Source: Kiloniellales bacterium (lineage in GTDB: Bacteria > Pseudomonadota > Alphaproteobacteria > Kiloniellales > JAKSDN01). Taken from it: a DNA stretch of 33,717 bases. The stretch spans positions 1 through 33,717 of the forward strand of contig JASJEC010000079.1 of the NCBI GenBank assembly GCA_030064845.1. Direction: 5' to 3'. The translations under genes and the position numbers were made by a program. Under the pieces are notes generated by a model, which saw nothing but the letters and a program-made list of their open reading frames with translations, was not told the DNA's origin and did no database searches. Below are positions 1-8,421 of the stretch, piece by piece; position 1 is the stretch's first letter, and every line of letters starts with the position of its first letter.

Positions 1-221
1 CGCACCACGTTGAGGTTGACCGGGGTCACCTCGTGCACGATGGGCAGGACAAGCGCCCCGCCGTTGATCACCACGGTCTCGCCGCCGAAGCCGGTACGCA
101 CGAAGGCGACCTCCTTGGTCGAGCGGTGGTAGAGCCAGTTCAGCAGGTAAACGACCACCACAACGACGACGATCGCGACAATGAGCCAGAGAAAGATCGA
201 CCCGATCAGGCTGCTCGTCAT
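1..221 (-). CDS. Flotillin-family (SPFH/band 7) membrane protein, N-terminal part only
   Basis: The gene starts at ATG 221 and runs off the left edge, so about 73 residues are visible. They show a short N-terminus, one strongly hydrophobic Ile/Val-rich membrane helix (about residues 5-27), then a Y-H-R-S-T-K junction. After this comes the beginning of an SPFH domain, with F-V-R-T-G-x-G-G and then V-I-N-G-G-x-L-V-L-P followed by V-H-E-V, the pattern seen in YqiK-type flotillins. Flotillins scaffold membrane microdomains. A GGAGG Shine-Dalgarno sequence lies 8 bases before the start. Only 18 bp separate it from the upstream TIM-barrel gene, so it is probably the last visible gene of the Liv/Tm-1 operon. 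Family assignment is fairly sure from the N-terminus; the C-terminal half cannot be judged. Confidence 0.75.
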   Translation of the reverse strand, partial: MTSSLIGSIFLWLIVAIVVVVVVVYLLNWLYHRSTKEVAFVRTGFGGETVVINGGALVLPIVHEVTPVNLNVV

Positions 222-239
222 GACTTCATCCTCCCGTCA

Positions 240-1070
240 TCACAGCCGCAAGGCCTTGAAGGCCTTGGTCTGTTCGGTCAGCGCACGTTCCGTGGGCAGG
301 CGCTCCATCGAGGAGGCGCCGTAGAACCCGTGGCAGATCTCGGTTTTGCCGAGCACGTACTGGGCGTCTTCGGGCATGGCCACCGGACCGCCGTGCACCA
401 GCACGATGATGTCCGGGTTGACCCGCACGGCGGCCAGCGCCCAGTCGTCGACCAGGGCCGGGCAGTCCTCGAGGGACAGCGACGTCTCCGCGCCGATCGA
501 CCCGCCGGTGGTCAGTCCAAGGTGGCACACGATGATGTCGGCGCCGGCGCCGGCCATGGCGGCCGCGTCCTCGGCGTTGAACACGTAGGGCGTGGTCAGG
601 AGGTCCTTCTCGTGGGCGAGGCGGATCATGTCGACCTCCAGCCCGTAGGACATGCCGGTCTCTTCCAGGTTGGCGCGGAAGGTGCCGTCGATCAGCCCGA
701 CCGTGGGGAAGTTCTGCACGCCCGAGAAGCCGACCGCCCCGACCCGGTCGAGGTAGTGGTCGAACAGACAGAAGGGATCGGTGCCGTTGACGCCGGCCAG
801 CACCGGCACCGTCCTGGTCACCGGCAGCACCTCGCTCGCCATCTCCATGACGATCTCGTTGGCGTTGCCGTAGGCCATCAGGCCGGACAGCGAGCCGCGC
901 CCGGCCATGCGGTACCGCCCCGAGTTGTAGATCACGATCAGGTCGATGCCGCCCGCCTCCTCGCACTTGGCCGAGAGGCCGGTGCCCGCGCCGCCGCCGA
1001 TGATCGGCTCGCGCCGGCGCTTCATTTCCTGGAACTTCTCGACCAGAACTCGTCGCTCAAAACGCGGCAT
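240..1070 (-). CDS. TIM-barrel 'phosphoenolpyruvate hydrolase-like' protein (Tm-1 C-terminal half homologue)
   Basis: This 276-residue protein begins at the ATG giving M-P-R-F-E-R. An in-frame upstream start at 1142 is less likely because it lies deep inside the previous gene. Landmarks are the loop [10 protein letters not shown] (25-34), Y-N-S-G-R-Y-R (48-54), L-A-G-V-N (91-95), Q-N-F-P (119-122), C-H-L-G-L-T-T-G-G (182-190), H-G-G-P (226-229) and S-S-M-E-R-L-P (253-259). The family (PF09370-type) is annotated as a PEP-hydrolase-like or signal-transduction TIM barrel; its reaction is not well established. In plant Tm-1 this domain is joined to a UPF0261 domain. Here the UPF0261 domain is at the end of the preceding gene, which overlaps this one by 14 bp, so translation is probably coupled. 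Homologous barrels occur at 8644-10371 and, degenerate, at 7684-8376. Confidence 0.88.
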   Translation of the reverse strand: MPRFERRVLVEKFQEMKRRREPIIGGGAGTGLSAKCEEAGGIDLIVIYNSGRYRMAGRGSLSGLMAYGNANEIVMEMASEVLPVTRTVPVLAGVNGTDPFCLFDHYLDRVGAVGFSGVQNFPTVGLIDGTFRANLEETGMSYGLEVDMIRLAHEKDLLTTPYVFNAEDAAAMAGAGADIIVCHLGLTTGGSIGAETSLSLEDCPALVDDWALAAVRVNPDIIVLVHGGPVAMPEDAQYVLGKTEICHGFYGASSMERLPTERALTEQTKAFKALRL

Positions 1071-3309
1071 GCCGTGGGATCCTCTGGGTCGGGTTGATCT
1101 CGTCCAGCGCCTCGACCACCGCGGTGGCGAAGGCCGGGTCATTGATCTGGTGCGGCGTCACGATCAGCCGGCGATTGGCGGTCTCCTGGAACCGCTGGGC
1201 GATCGCGTCGAACAGGGCCCGGTCCGCCTCCGGGTCGTGAAAAGCCTGGCCCGGCGCGTCGAGCGCGGAGACGCCGCCTTCCGGGATCAGGAAACGCACC
1301 GGCCCGGTCATCTCGTTCAGCCGGCCGGCGATCCAGTCCCCCATGCGCCGGTTCTCTTCCGCTGTCGTGCGCATCAGCGTGACCTGCGGGTTGTGCTCGA
1401 CGAAGCGGCGCCCACGGTAGCGCTCGGGCACTGTGTCCGGCGCGCCGAAGTTCACCATGTCGAGCGCGCCGACCGAGCCGACGTAGGGAATGCGGGTGCG
1501 GATGAAGGCGCCGAAGCGGTCCTCGTCGGCGGGGAAGACCCCGCCCATCATCATGTCGCAGACCTCGGTGGTTGTCAGGTCGACCGCGGCGGTCAGCAGG
1601 CCGCTGTCCGCCAGCTTCTCCATCGAGCGTCCGCCGGTGCCGGTGGCGTGGAACACCAGGCAGTCGTAGCGCTCGTCCAGCAGGGCCGTGATCTGCTGGA
1701 CGGCGGTCGTGGTCACGCCGAACATGGTCAGACCGAGGCCGGGCTTCGCGACCGCGGCGGTCTCGGCGGCCCCGTCCAGCACCATGCCGGCGAGCGCGTT
1801 GGCGCCGTTCGACAGCACGCGCCGGGAGATCCGGTTGAGGCCCTGCACGTCGGTCACGGAGTACATCATCATGATATCCGTCGGCCCGACGTACTGCCCC
1901 ACGTCGCCCGAGGCGACGGTCGAGATCATGACCTTGGGGATGCCGACCGGCAGGCGGCGCATCGCCGGGGTCGCAAGCGCCGTGCCGCCCGAGCCGCCCG
2001 CCGAGATGATGCCGCCGATCCCGCGCTGCCGCTGGATCCAGGCCTCGAAGGCTTCGGCCATGGCGCGCACCGAGGCGCCCCGGTCGCCGCTGAAGACCAC
2101 GCCCGCCCCGCCGCGATGGTAGGCGGCGACCATGTGCGGCGGCACCTCCGCCGACGAGGGCTTGCCCGAGGTGGAGAGATCGATGCACTTCACCTTGAGG
2201 CCTCGCGCCAACAGCCGGTCGCGCAGGAAGCGAAGCTCCTCGCCTTTGGTGTCGAAGGTGCCGGCGACATAGACCTCGTCGCCGCGCAGGCTTTCCAATG
2301 GAGTCACCGGCTCCTTGAAGATCGGCTCGGGCTTGACGTCGAAGGGCCGGGCGGGCGCTTCATGCGCCAGGCGCCGGGGCTGCTCCTCTGTGCCCTTGCC
2401 TTCCCGCCAGGCGGCGCTCGACCAGCGCGTCGGCGGCACGTAGACCAGGGTCGAGGCGGCCGGCTCGGCCGCCGGCGGCGCCGCGGCCTCGGGCTGCGCG
2501 GCGCTCTCGGCCTCGGCCGCCTGCGGCGCCGGCGCGGGCTCGAGTTCGGGCTCGACGTCCGGCAGGTCGAGGTCCTCGTGGGAGTGACGGCCGACGCCGA
2601 GCAGCCGCTCCTGCAGGGTGCGGTCCCCGGCGAGCTGCCGCGCCGGCATGACCCGGCTGACCCGGCCGTTGACCATGATCGCGACGTCCTCGGAGATCGA
2701 GGTCGCCACCGCGATGTTCTGCTCGATCAGCAGGATCGAGACTTCGCGCTCCTCGGCCAGCGCCGCGAGCAGCGCCTCGACCTGCTCGACCACGACCGGC
2801 GCCAGGCCTTCGGTCGGCTCGTCGAGGATGAGGAGGCGGGGATCCGGCAACAGCGCCCGCGAGATGGCGAGCATCTGCTGCTCGCCGCCGGAGAGCTGGC
2901 CGGCGCCGCTGCGCCGGCGCTCGTAGAGCCGGGGAAAGGTCTCGTAGATCCGCTCCATGGTCCAGGAGCCGCCGCGGGTCTCCCCCAGCACGAGGTGCTC
3001 CTCGACCGTGAGCGAGGGCCAGAGCCGGCGGCCCTGGGGCGTGTAGCTGATGCCCTTGGCGGCGATGCGGTGCGGCGCCAGCCCGGCGATTTCCTCGCCG
3101 TAAAAGCGGATGCTGCCGCGGTCCGGCCGGAGCAGACCGGTGATGGCGTTGCACAGCGTCGTCTTGCCCATGCCGTTGCGCCCGACCACCGCGTGCACGC
3201 CCTGCTCCAGGGTCAGGTTGACCCCCTGAAGCGCATGGGAGCGGCCGTAGTAGACGTGCAGGTCGCGCACCTGCAGCGCGGTCGCGTGGGCGGGCCGGCG
3301 CTCAGGCAT
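1057..3309 (-). CDS. Fusion protein: LivF-type ABC ATPase plus Tm-1-like (UPF0261) ATP-binding domain
   Basis: This 750-residue protein has two modules. Residues 1 to about 245 are a complete LivF-type ATPase: Walker [10 protein letters not shown] (43-51), signature L-S-G-G-E-Q-Q (139-145) and Walker B L-L-I-L-D-E-P (159-165). LivF alone is normally about 235 residues. An Ala/Pro/Glu-rich linker (about 246-340) leads to a Tm-1-like domain (about 345-750) starting [14 protein letters not shown] and containing G-G-S-G-G-T and [11 protein letters not shown]. In tomato Tm-1 this domain binds ATP and contributes to inhibition of tobamovirus replication; its bacterial role is unknown. The start overlaps the livG stop by 8 bp and the end overlaps the TIM-barrel gene by 14 bp. 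I see no internal stop or frame change, so the fusion looks genuine. I infer that it couples import to processing or sensing of the imported ligand. Confidence 0.93.
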   Translation of the reverse strand: MPERRPAHATALQVRDLHVYYGRSHALQGVNLTLEQGVHAVVGRNGMGKTTLCNAITGLLRPDRGSIRFYGEEIAGLAPHRIAAKGISYTPQGRRLWPSLTVEEHLVLGETRGGSWTMERIYETFPRLYERRRSGAGQLSGGEQQMLAISRALLPDPRLLILDEPTEGLAPVVVEQVEALLAALAEEREVSILLIEQNIAVATSISEDVAIMVNGRVSRVMPARQLAGDRTLQERLLGVGRHSHEDLDLPDVEPELEPAPAPQAAEAESAAQPEAAAPPAAEPAASTLVYVPPTRWSSAAWREGKGTEEQPRRLAHEAPARPFDVKPEPIFKEPVTPLESLRGDEVYVAGTFDTKGEELRFLRDRLLARGLKVKCIDLSTSGKPSSAEVPPHMVAAYHRGGAGVVFSGDRGASVRAMAEAFEAWIQRQRGIGGIISAGGSGGTALATPAMRRLPVGIPKVMISTVASGDVGQYVGPTDIMMMYSVTDVQGLNRISRRVLSNGANALAGMVLDGAAETAAVAKPGLGLTMFGVTTTAVQQITALLDERYDCLVFHATGTGGRSMEKLADSGLLTAAVDLTTTEVCDMMMGGVFPADEDRFGAFIRTRIPYVGSVGALDMVNFGAPDTVPERYRGRRFVEHNPQVTLMRTTAEENRRMGDWIAGRLNEMTGPVRFLIPEGGVSALDAPGQAFHDPEADRALFDAIAQRFQETANRRLIVTPHQINDPAFATAVVEALDEINPTQRIPRHAAF

Positions 3310-4096
3310 GGCCCTGCCCCAGGTAGATTTCCTGCACCTCGGGATCGGTCTCGATCTCCTGGGGCGTGCCTTCCTTCAGGACCCGCCCGTTGTGCATCAT
3401 GGTCACCCGCTCGGCGACCCGGAGCGCGACGTCCATGTCGTGCTCGATGATGATGTAGCCGATGTGCTCCGGCAGGGACTGCAGGATCTCGACCAGCTCG
3501 GTCCGCTCGGTCGGCGAGAGGCCGGCCGCCGGCTCGTCGAACAGGATCAGCCGCGGCGCCCCGGCCAGGGCGAGCGCGATCTCCAGCTGGCGCTGCTGCC
3601 CGTGGCTGAGCGTCGCGACCTGGTCGTCGCGCACCTCGTGGAGATGGACCGCCTCGAGCAGGGTCTCGGCCAGGGCCATGGCGCTGTCGTCGCGCGACGG
3701 CCGCCTGAGCGCGAAGCGCCGGCGGCTGACCCCGCGGCAGGCGAGATAGATGTTCTCGATCACGCTGAGCCCGTTGAACAGCAGCGAGATCTGATAGGTG
3801 CGGCGCAGGCCGCGACGGATCCGCTCGTGGACCGGCAGATCCGTCACGTCCTCGCCGAACAGACGCACGCGACCGGTGGTCGGCGGAAAGTCGCCGGTGA
3901 TCGCGTTGAACAGCGTGGTCTTGCCCGCGCCGTTCGATCCCAGAACCGCGCGCCGCTCCCCCGCCTCGACGGTCAGGTTGATGTCCGCCAGGGCGACCAG
4001 CGCGCCGAAATGGCGGCTGACCGCTTCAAGTTCCAGCGCGTAACGGCCGGCGCCTTGAAGACGCGAAAGCGCATCGGTTCTGGGCATCGCTACCAT
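3302..4096 (-). CDS. livG: Branched-chain amino acid-type ABC transporter ATP-binding protein LivG
   Basis: This 264-residue protein is one of the two cytoplasmic ATPases of the Liv/HAAT-type importer encoded around it. It carries Walker [10 protein letters not shown], the signature [10 protein letters not shown], Walker B L-I-L-F-D-E-P and the switch H in I-I-E-H-D-M-D. The G-L-R-R-T-Y-Q-I region and the C-terminal pattern E-G-T-P-Q-E-I are typical of LivG. Two starts are possible, 4096 and 4087, and neither has a strong Shine-Dalgarno; the first ATG lies one base beyond the stop of the binding-protein gene, so coupling is likely. The end overlaps the livF-fusion start by 8 bp. Substrate cannot be inferred from the ATPase alone, and the Tm-1-type neighbours make ordinary branched-chain amino acids doubtful. 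Confidence 0.93.
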   Translation of the reverse strand: MVAMPRTDALSRLQGAGRYALELEAVSRHFGALVALADINLTVEAGERRAVLGSNGAGKTTLFNAITGDFPPTTGRVRLFGEDVTDLPVHERIRRGLRRTYQISLLFNGLSVIENIYLACRGVSRRRFALRRPSRDDSAMALAETLLEAVHLHEVRDDQVATLSHGQQRQLEIALALAGAPRLILFDEPAAGLSPTERTELVEILQSLPEHIGYIIIEHDMDVALRVAERVTMMHNGRVLKEGTPQEIETDPEVQEIYLGQGHA

Positions 4097-4097
4097 G

Positions 4098-5342
4098 CTA
4101 CTGGCAGGTCGGGTTCGTGCGGCTGACCTGGCCGTACTCGAGGAACTCCTCGTAAGGCACGCCGAGGGTCTGCGTGACCTGGGGGATCACCTTGATGGTC
4201 TTGTTGAGCAGGTTCCCGTCCGGACCCTCGGTGACCTCGGTCAGGAAGATGTCGGCGATCGCCTGGCGCCGCTCGTCGAGGCTGACCTTGCCGGTCGGCG
4301 TGTCGAAGGACAGGCTCGAGAGCGCTGCGCGGTAGGCCTTGCCGCCGTCGGAGAGATCGCCGTCCACCTCGTTCAGGGCCAGCAGTGCCGCCTTGGTGTT
4401 GATGTAGTAGGCGTGGGCGAAGAGCGAGGGCGACGGGAAGCCGTCGGGGAACTGCTTCTTGTAGGCTGCGACGAAGTCGTTCCAGGCGGCGTTGTCCCAG
4501 GTGTCCGAGATCGGACCGGCGGAAGGCGTGCCGACCACGAAGCTGCGGGTCCGGCCCTTGGAGCCGAGCACGCTCTGGTCGACCGTGATCGAGCCGCCGA
4601 CCAGGGGCAGCTCGCCACCGGCCTGCTCGTACTGGGTCAGGAAGTTGACCGCGTCGGCGCCGCCGAGGGCGACGAAGATGGCGTCCACGTCATCGGGCAG
4701 GGCCGCGATCACCGAGGAGTAGTCCTTGTTGCCGATCGGGACCCAGAAGCGGGCGTCGACCGGCGCCTCGCCGCCGAGCCGGCAGAAGGGCTCGAGGAAG
4801 CCGAAGACCTGGGTGTAGGGGAAGGAGTAGTCCTCGGCCAGGACCGCGACCTTGCGGTAGCCCTTCTCCTTGTAGACGTACTCGCCGAGACCGGCCATCC
4901 ACTGGGCGCCCTCGGTGCTGAAGCGGAAGAAGTTGTCCGCCGGGTTGCGCAGCGTGGTGTCCTGGGCCGCCGAGGAACCGTTCAGGAAGGTCACGTTGGG
5001 CTGGGTCTTGGCGTAGTCCTTGACCGCCAGGCCCTCGGAGCCGGACAGCGGACCGACCATGACCTGGACGCCGTCCTGCTCGACCAGCTTGCGGGTCGCG
5101 CGGATCGCGCTGTCCGGCGAGGCGTCGGACGAGCCGGTGATCAGCTCGATCTTCTTGCCGCCGGCCTCGTTATTGAACTCCTCCAGCGCCATCTTGACGC
5201 CGCGCATGCTGTCCTCGCCGAGCACCGCGAAGGCGCCCTCCAGCGTGGCCAGGGCGCCCATCTTGATGGTGTCATCCGCGAGCGCGGGGCTCGCCAGCGA
5301 CAGCGCGGCCGCGGCCAGCAAAGCTTTCCTCATTCCCAGCAT
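4098..5342 (-). CDS. Periplasmic ligand-binding protein of the Liv/HAAT ABC transporter
   Basis: This 414-residue precursor has a clear Sec signal peptide: M-R-K, then an Ala/Leu-rich core and an A-L-A cleavage site before D-D-T-I-K-M-G. The mature part is a Peripla_BP_6 type I binding protein, with I-K-M-G-A-L-A-T-L-E-G at the first strand, M-R-G-V-K-M-A-L-E-E-F-N at the first helix, V-G-P-L-S-G-S-E at the cleft and V-A-V-L-A-E-D-Y-S-F in the second lobe. The start at 5342 is preceded by a perfect AGGAGG five bases upstream. The protein captures the ligand outside the inner membrane and delivers it to LivH/LivM. The gene order H-M-K-G-F is unusual in placing the binding protein between the permeases and the ATPases. 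The ligand is unknown. Confidence 0.93.
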   Translation of the reverse strand: MLGMRKALLAAAALSLASPALADDTIKMGALATLEGAFAVLGEDSMRGVKMALEEFNNEAGGKKIELITGSSDASPDSAIRATRKLVEQDGVQVMVGPLSGSEGLAVKDYAKTQPNVTFLNGSSAAQDTTLRNPADNFFRFSTEGAQWMAGLGEYVYKEKGYRKVAVLAEDYSFPYTQVFGFLEPFCRLGGEAPVDARFWVPIGNKDYSSVIAALPDDVDAIFVALGGADAVNFLTQYEQAGGELPLVGGSITVDQSVLGSKGRTRSFVVGTPSAGPISDTWDNAAWNDFVAAYKKQFPDGFPSPSLFAHAYYINTKAALLALNEVDGDLSDGGKAYRAALSSLSFDTPTGKVSLDERRQAIADIFLTEVTEGPDGNLLNKTIKVIPQVTQTLGVPYEEFLEYGQVSRTNPTCQ

Positions 5343-5357
5343 TCTTTCCTCCTTGCT

Positions 5358-6428
5358 TCAGGTTTGTTCGAGGGTTCCGGCGGAATGCCGCTCCCCCGTT
5401 GCTTGGTCACCGACACGAAAGCGGGGCTCGCGGCGGAGCGCCAGCTTGGCGCGGAACCGGCTCCAGAGCCCAAGAAGGCCGTCGGGCGAGAACAGCACCA
5501 CCAAGAGAAAGGCGAGCCCGATGACCGTGTTGAAGCGTTCGCGGTCGATCAGGTCGATCGCGAAGTTCTGCAGCAGAACGAAGATGATCGCGCCCAGGAA
5601 GGGGCCGATCGGGTGGCGCATCCCGCCGACCACGGCGATCACCAGGATGTCGATCACGACGTCGACGCCGACCGAGCCGGGCGATATGCGGCCGTTGAAC
5701 CAGACCATCAGCACGCCCGCCGTGCCGGCGATCAACCCGGCGAGGAAGTAGGCGACGATGCGGTGCAGGGTGACGTCGTAGCCGATCGCCCGCATGCGCC
5801 TGGGGTTGTCGCGGATCGCCTGGAGCGCCAGGCCGAAGGTCGAGCGGGCGCCGTAGGCGACGGCCCAGAAGCAAGCGCCGGCGACCGCCAGGGTCAGGTA
5901 GTAGAACGGCACGGGGTCGCGCCAGTAGACGCCCAGCAGGGTCGGCGGCTCGACCCCGGCGAAGCCGGTGAAGCCGTTGAAGATGACGTAGTTCTGGCGC
6001 ACGAAGTAGAAGAAGGCGACGGCGATCGCCAGGGTGATCATGATGGTGTAGATGCCCTCGGTGCGCACCGAGATGGCGCCGACGAAGGCGCTGAACAGCG
6101 CGGCGGCCAGGATCGCGACCGGCACGGTCAGCCACCAGGGCCAGCCGAGGCCCATGACCTCGACGCTGTTGTCGCCCAGGATCGCCATCAGGTAGCCGGC
6201 CAAGCCGGCCACGGTGAGCTGGGCCAGGCTGAGCATGCCGCCGTAGCCGGCCAGCATCATGAGTGACAGCGAGATGGTGCCGAGGATCAGCGCGTAGGCG
6301 CCGATCTGGAAAATAAAGAAGTCGGTGGCGAAGGTCGGATAGACCAGAAGGAAGACCACGGCGGCCACGGCGGCCGGCGGCAGGTCGGTCCAGGACACGG
6401 ACCCGGAGAAGAGCCGCCGCGCGTCCAT
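5358..6428 (-). CDS. livM: Branched-chain amino acid-type ABC transporter permease LivM
   Basis: This 356-residue protein forms one half of the transmembrane channel. It has about nine or ten hydrophobic segments and the LivM-type stretches T-E-G-I-Y-T-I-M-I-T-L-A and A-I-R-D-N-P-R-R-M-R-A-I-G-Y-D, the latter being the cytoplasmic coupling loop (EAA-like) that contacts the ATPases. The N-terminus M-D-A-R-R-L-F gives an ATG that shares one base with the livH stop codon (TGATG), so I use 6428. The same frame stays open upstream to 7460, but that extension is only an out-of-frame shadow of livH. The binding-protein gene starts 15 bp downstream. Confidence 0.92.
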   Translation of the reverse strand: MDARRLFSGSVSWTDLPPAAVAAVVFLLVYPTFATDFFIFQIGAYALILGTISLSLMMLAGYGGMLSLAQLTVAGLAGYLMAILGDNSVEVMGLGWPWWLTVPVAILAAALFSAFVGAISVRTEGIYTIMITLAIAVAFFYFVRQNYVIFNGFTGFAGVEPPTLLGVYWRDPVPFYYLTLAVAGACFWAVAYGARSTFGLALQAIRDNPRRMRAIGYDVTLHRIVAYFLAGLIAGTAGVLMVWFNGRISPGSVGVDVVIDILVIAVVGGMRHPIGPFLGAIIFVLLQNFAIDLIDRERFNTVIGLAFLLVVLFSPDGLLGLWSRFRAKLALRREPRFRVGDQATGERHSAGTLEQT

Positions 6429-7438
6429 CAGCTCGTCCCCATGATGCCCTGCGGGCGGACCGCGAGCACCACGACCATGATCAGGAAGGTCAGCACGACG
6501 CCGTAGGTCGGGAAGTAGGCGAGCCCGAACTGCTCGGCGAGGCCGATCAAGAGCGCGCCGATCGCCGCGCCGGTGACCGAACCGAGCCCGCCGACGATCA
6601 CGACGATCAGCGAAGCCAGCAGGTAGCGGATGTCCTCGCCCGGGGCGATCGAGAGCGCCGTGCCGCCGACCACGCCGGCGAAGCCAGCCAGCCCGGCGCC
6701 GATCGCGAAGACCAGGGCGAAGAGCAGCTGGACGTTGACCCCGCTGGCCGCCAGCATCTGGCGGTCGTCGACACCGGCGCGGATCATCATGCCGATCTTG
6801 GTCCGGTTGAGGAACAGCCAGAGCCCGATGCCGACCGCGACCGCGACGCCGAGCACGGCGAGCCGGTAGATCGGGTACTTGATGAACACCGGATCGCCCG
6901 ACGACTTGATCACCGAGACGACCGGCAGGGTGGCGGCGCCGAACAGCCATTCGGGCGGCGCAAACTGGTAGGTCGTCCCGGTCCAGACCGCCAGCATGAG
7001 GTCGGCGGCGATGATCGAGATGGCGATGGTCACCAGGGTCTGGCGCAGGTCGTCGCCCTCCATGCGACGGAAGATTAGGACCTGCATCAGGACGCCGCTG
7101 GCGCCGATCGCAAGGAAGGCGACCGCCAGGCCGAGGAACCAGTTGCCGCTCGCCTCGGCGACCTCGTAGCCCAGGTAGCCGCCCAAGAGGTAGAGCGAAC
7201 CGTGGGCCAGGTTGACGTTGCGCATAAGCCCGAAGACGAGGGTGAAACCGCTCGCCACCAGGAAGTAGAGCCCGGCCAGGGTAACGCCGTTCAAGAGCGT
7301 GTTGACGAAGGTCTTCTTGCGCCCGATCGCCGCGACCAGCCAGTCGGGCCAGACCGCGAAGATCATCCAGAGAAAGACCGTCCCGGCGAGCAGGATCACG
7401 ATCGCCCAGAAGGTGTGGCGCTCGATGAACTGCCTCAT
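6428..7438 (-). CDS. livH: Branched-chain amino acid-type ABC transporter permease LivH
   Basis: This 336-residue membrane protein is the second permease subunit of the importer. It has the LivH core G-L-Y-F-L-V-A-S-G-F-T-L-V-F-G-L-M-R-N-V-N-L-A-H and the coupling-loop pattern M-I-R-A-G-V-D-D-R-Q-M-L-A-A-S-G-V, with about eight hydrophobic segments. An extra N-terminal helix and a loop (W-P-D-W-L-V-A-A-I-G-R-K-K) precede the usual LivH start, making it longer than typical family members of about 290-310 residues. Its own ribosome site is weak, but its ATG overlaps the stop of a short upstream ORF that has a good Shine-Dalgarno (see 7435-7497). It is the first long gene of the operon. Confidence 0.92.
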   Translation of the reverse strand: MRQFIERHTFWAIVILLAGTVFLWMIFAVWPDWLVAAIGRKKTFVNTLLNGVTLAGLYFLVASGFTLVFGLMRNVNLAHGSLYLLGGYLGYEVAEASGNWFLGLAVAFLAIGASGVLMQVLIFRRMEGDDLRQTLVTIAISIIAADLMLAVWTGTTYQFAPPEWLFGAATLPVVSVIKSSGDPVFIKYPIYRLAVLGVAVAVGIGLWLFLNRTKIGMMIRAGVDDRQMLAASGVNVQLLFALVFAIGAGLAGFAGVVGGTALSIAPGEDIRYLLASLIVVIVGGLGSVTGAAIGALLIGLAEQFGLAYFPTYGVVLTFLIMVVVLAVRPQGIMGTS

Positions 7439-7497
7439 GCCTGCCCCGCGGGGACGGCACGGCGGACAGCCACCGGCAATGCCGGTCCTTGCGTCAT
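7435..7497 (-). CDS. Possible 20-codon leader ORF coupled to livH
   Basis: An ATG at 7497 opens a 20-codon frame (M-T-Q-G-P-A-L-P-V-A..., ending A-G-Q-A). Its TGA stop overlaps the livH start as ATGA. A GGGAGG Shine-Dalgarno lies 8 bases before this ATG, better than anything directly before livH. It could be a leader that delivers ribosomes to livH by coupling. I see no run of a single amino acid codon that would suggest classical attenuation. Such a short frame could also arise by chance, so this is a suggestion only. Confidence 0.35.
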   Translation of the reverse strand: MTQGPALPVAVRRAVPAGQA

Positions 7498-7612
7498 CTC
7501 CCTGACCTCCCTGTCGCGCCCCTGTCTTTCCGCAGAAGTCGCCCGTGTCGCCTATGACGGCCGGTAGTGGATCTCAAGCCTGTCCCGACTGGATTCCGCG
7601 CGCAACCGGCTT

Positions 7613-7662
7613 AGCGTTACGAATTGAGTAAATTTGGGTAAAATGTTTAGAGAATTTGAGAA
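7613..7662. promoter_or_regulatory. AT-rich divergent promoter/operator region with 10-bp phased repeats
   Basis: The gap between livH (minus) and the gene at 7684 (plus) is GC-rich except for this AT-rich block. Within it GTAAATTTGG (7628-7637) and GTAAAATGTT (7638-7647) are adjacent 10-bp units, with a related GTTACGAATT just to the left (7616-7625). GAATT-x-GAG patterns recur at 7621 and 7652. One-helical-turn spacing is what a dimeric or oligomeric regulator, or bent DNA, would use. The Fis-type regulator at 8644-10371 is an obvious candidate binder, but that is inference. Confidence 0.4.
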
Positions 7663-7683
7663 ACAAGGGGCGGCCGGCATCCC

Positions 7684-8376
7684 ATGGCCTCGAATCAGCA
7701 GCTGCTCAGTTGGCCGATCGTCCCGCGCGCCCGGGCCGCGGATCGGGCCCGCCCCCTGCCCTCGACGCTGGTCACCATCGCGCCGGCTTTTCGCCACGAG
7801 AGCATGCCGGACGAAGTCGCCCTGCTGCTGCCGACCAACCCCGGTCCGGCCAACCTGATCGAAGCGGTGCTGAACGACCCGGCGCTCTGCCGGGACACGA
7901 TGCTCGGGCTGTTCCTGGCCGGTCCCCTCCTGAACCTGGCCATGGACGGCGCCCGTCTGGCCGACGCGGGGGTCGCCTGGATCGCCAACCTGCCGAGCAT
8001 CGAGCAGCAGGACGACGACTTCGTGCAGCAGCTCGCCGATGTCGGCCTGGACCGGGGCCGCGAGCTGGCCTGCCTGGCCGAGCTCAGCGGCCAGGGTTTC
8101 CGCACCGCCGCCGTGGTCGCCGACGGCCCGGGCGCGGCGGCCGCGCTGGCCTCCGGGCCGGATGTTCTCCTGGTGCTTCCCCGCGTCGCCGAGTTCGCCG
8201 CCGGCTTTCCCTCGCTGCGGCAACGCGGCACGGCGGCCCAGGGCGTGGCCGAGGCCGCGCGCGCCGCCGGCTGGCAGGGACTGCTCCTAGGCCTGGCGGA
8301 CGAGCGCGAGGCCGGCCACGAGAGCCTCTGGCCCGAGCCCCTGGACGGCATCCTCTGCCGCCCGGTCCGGGGTTGA
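7684..8376 (+). CDS. Small protein resembling a degenerate PEP-hydrolase-like TIM barrel
   Basis: This 230-residue soluble protein is encoded divergently from the Liv operon. I recognise no standard domain at its N-terminus, but its middle aligns by eye with the TIM-barrel proteins next door. A-G-V-A-W-I-A-N-L-P-S-I matches [13 protein letters not shown], followed by G-R-E-L-A-C-L-A for [10 protein letters not shown] and A-L-A-S-G-P-D-V-L-L-V-L-P for [12 protein letters not shown]. The N-terminal glycine-rich loop and the C-terminal G-G-P and S-S-x-E-R-x-P motifs of the family are missing, so enzyme activity is unlikely. An AAGGGG sits about 13 bases before the ATG. It may be a ligand-binding or regulatory partner; homology is tentative. 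Confidence 0.7.
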   Translation: MASNQQLLSWPIVPRARAADRARPLPSTLVTIAPAFRHESMPDEVALLLPTNPGPANLIEAVLNDPALCRDTMLGLFLAGPLLNLAMDGARLADAGVAWIANLPSIEQQDDDFVQQLADVGLDRGRELACLAELSGQGFRTAAVVADGPGAAAALASGPDVLLVLPRVAEFAAGFPSLRQRGTAAQGVAEAARAAGWQGLLLGLADEREAGHESLWPEPLDGILCRPVRG

Positions 8377-8421
8377 TTGATCGACTTTTGGCACTCCCTC
8401 GCGCGGCCAAAACAGAAAAAA

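Noticed and set aside
946-3450. An 834-codon open frame on the plus strand opposite the livF fusion
   Set aside because: It is the mirror of a well-supported gene, with low-complexity composition and no motifs. The same applies to the frames at 4095-6266 and 19469-21352.
6429-7460. Upstream extension of the livM frame to give a 700-residue protein
   Set aside because: The extension overlaps livH completely in another frame, and its translation lacks membrane segments. The real livM starts at the TGATG junction.
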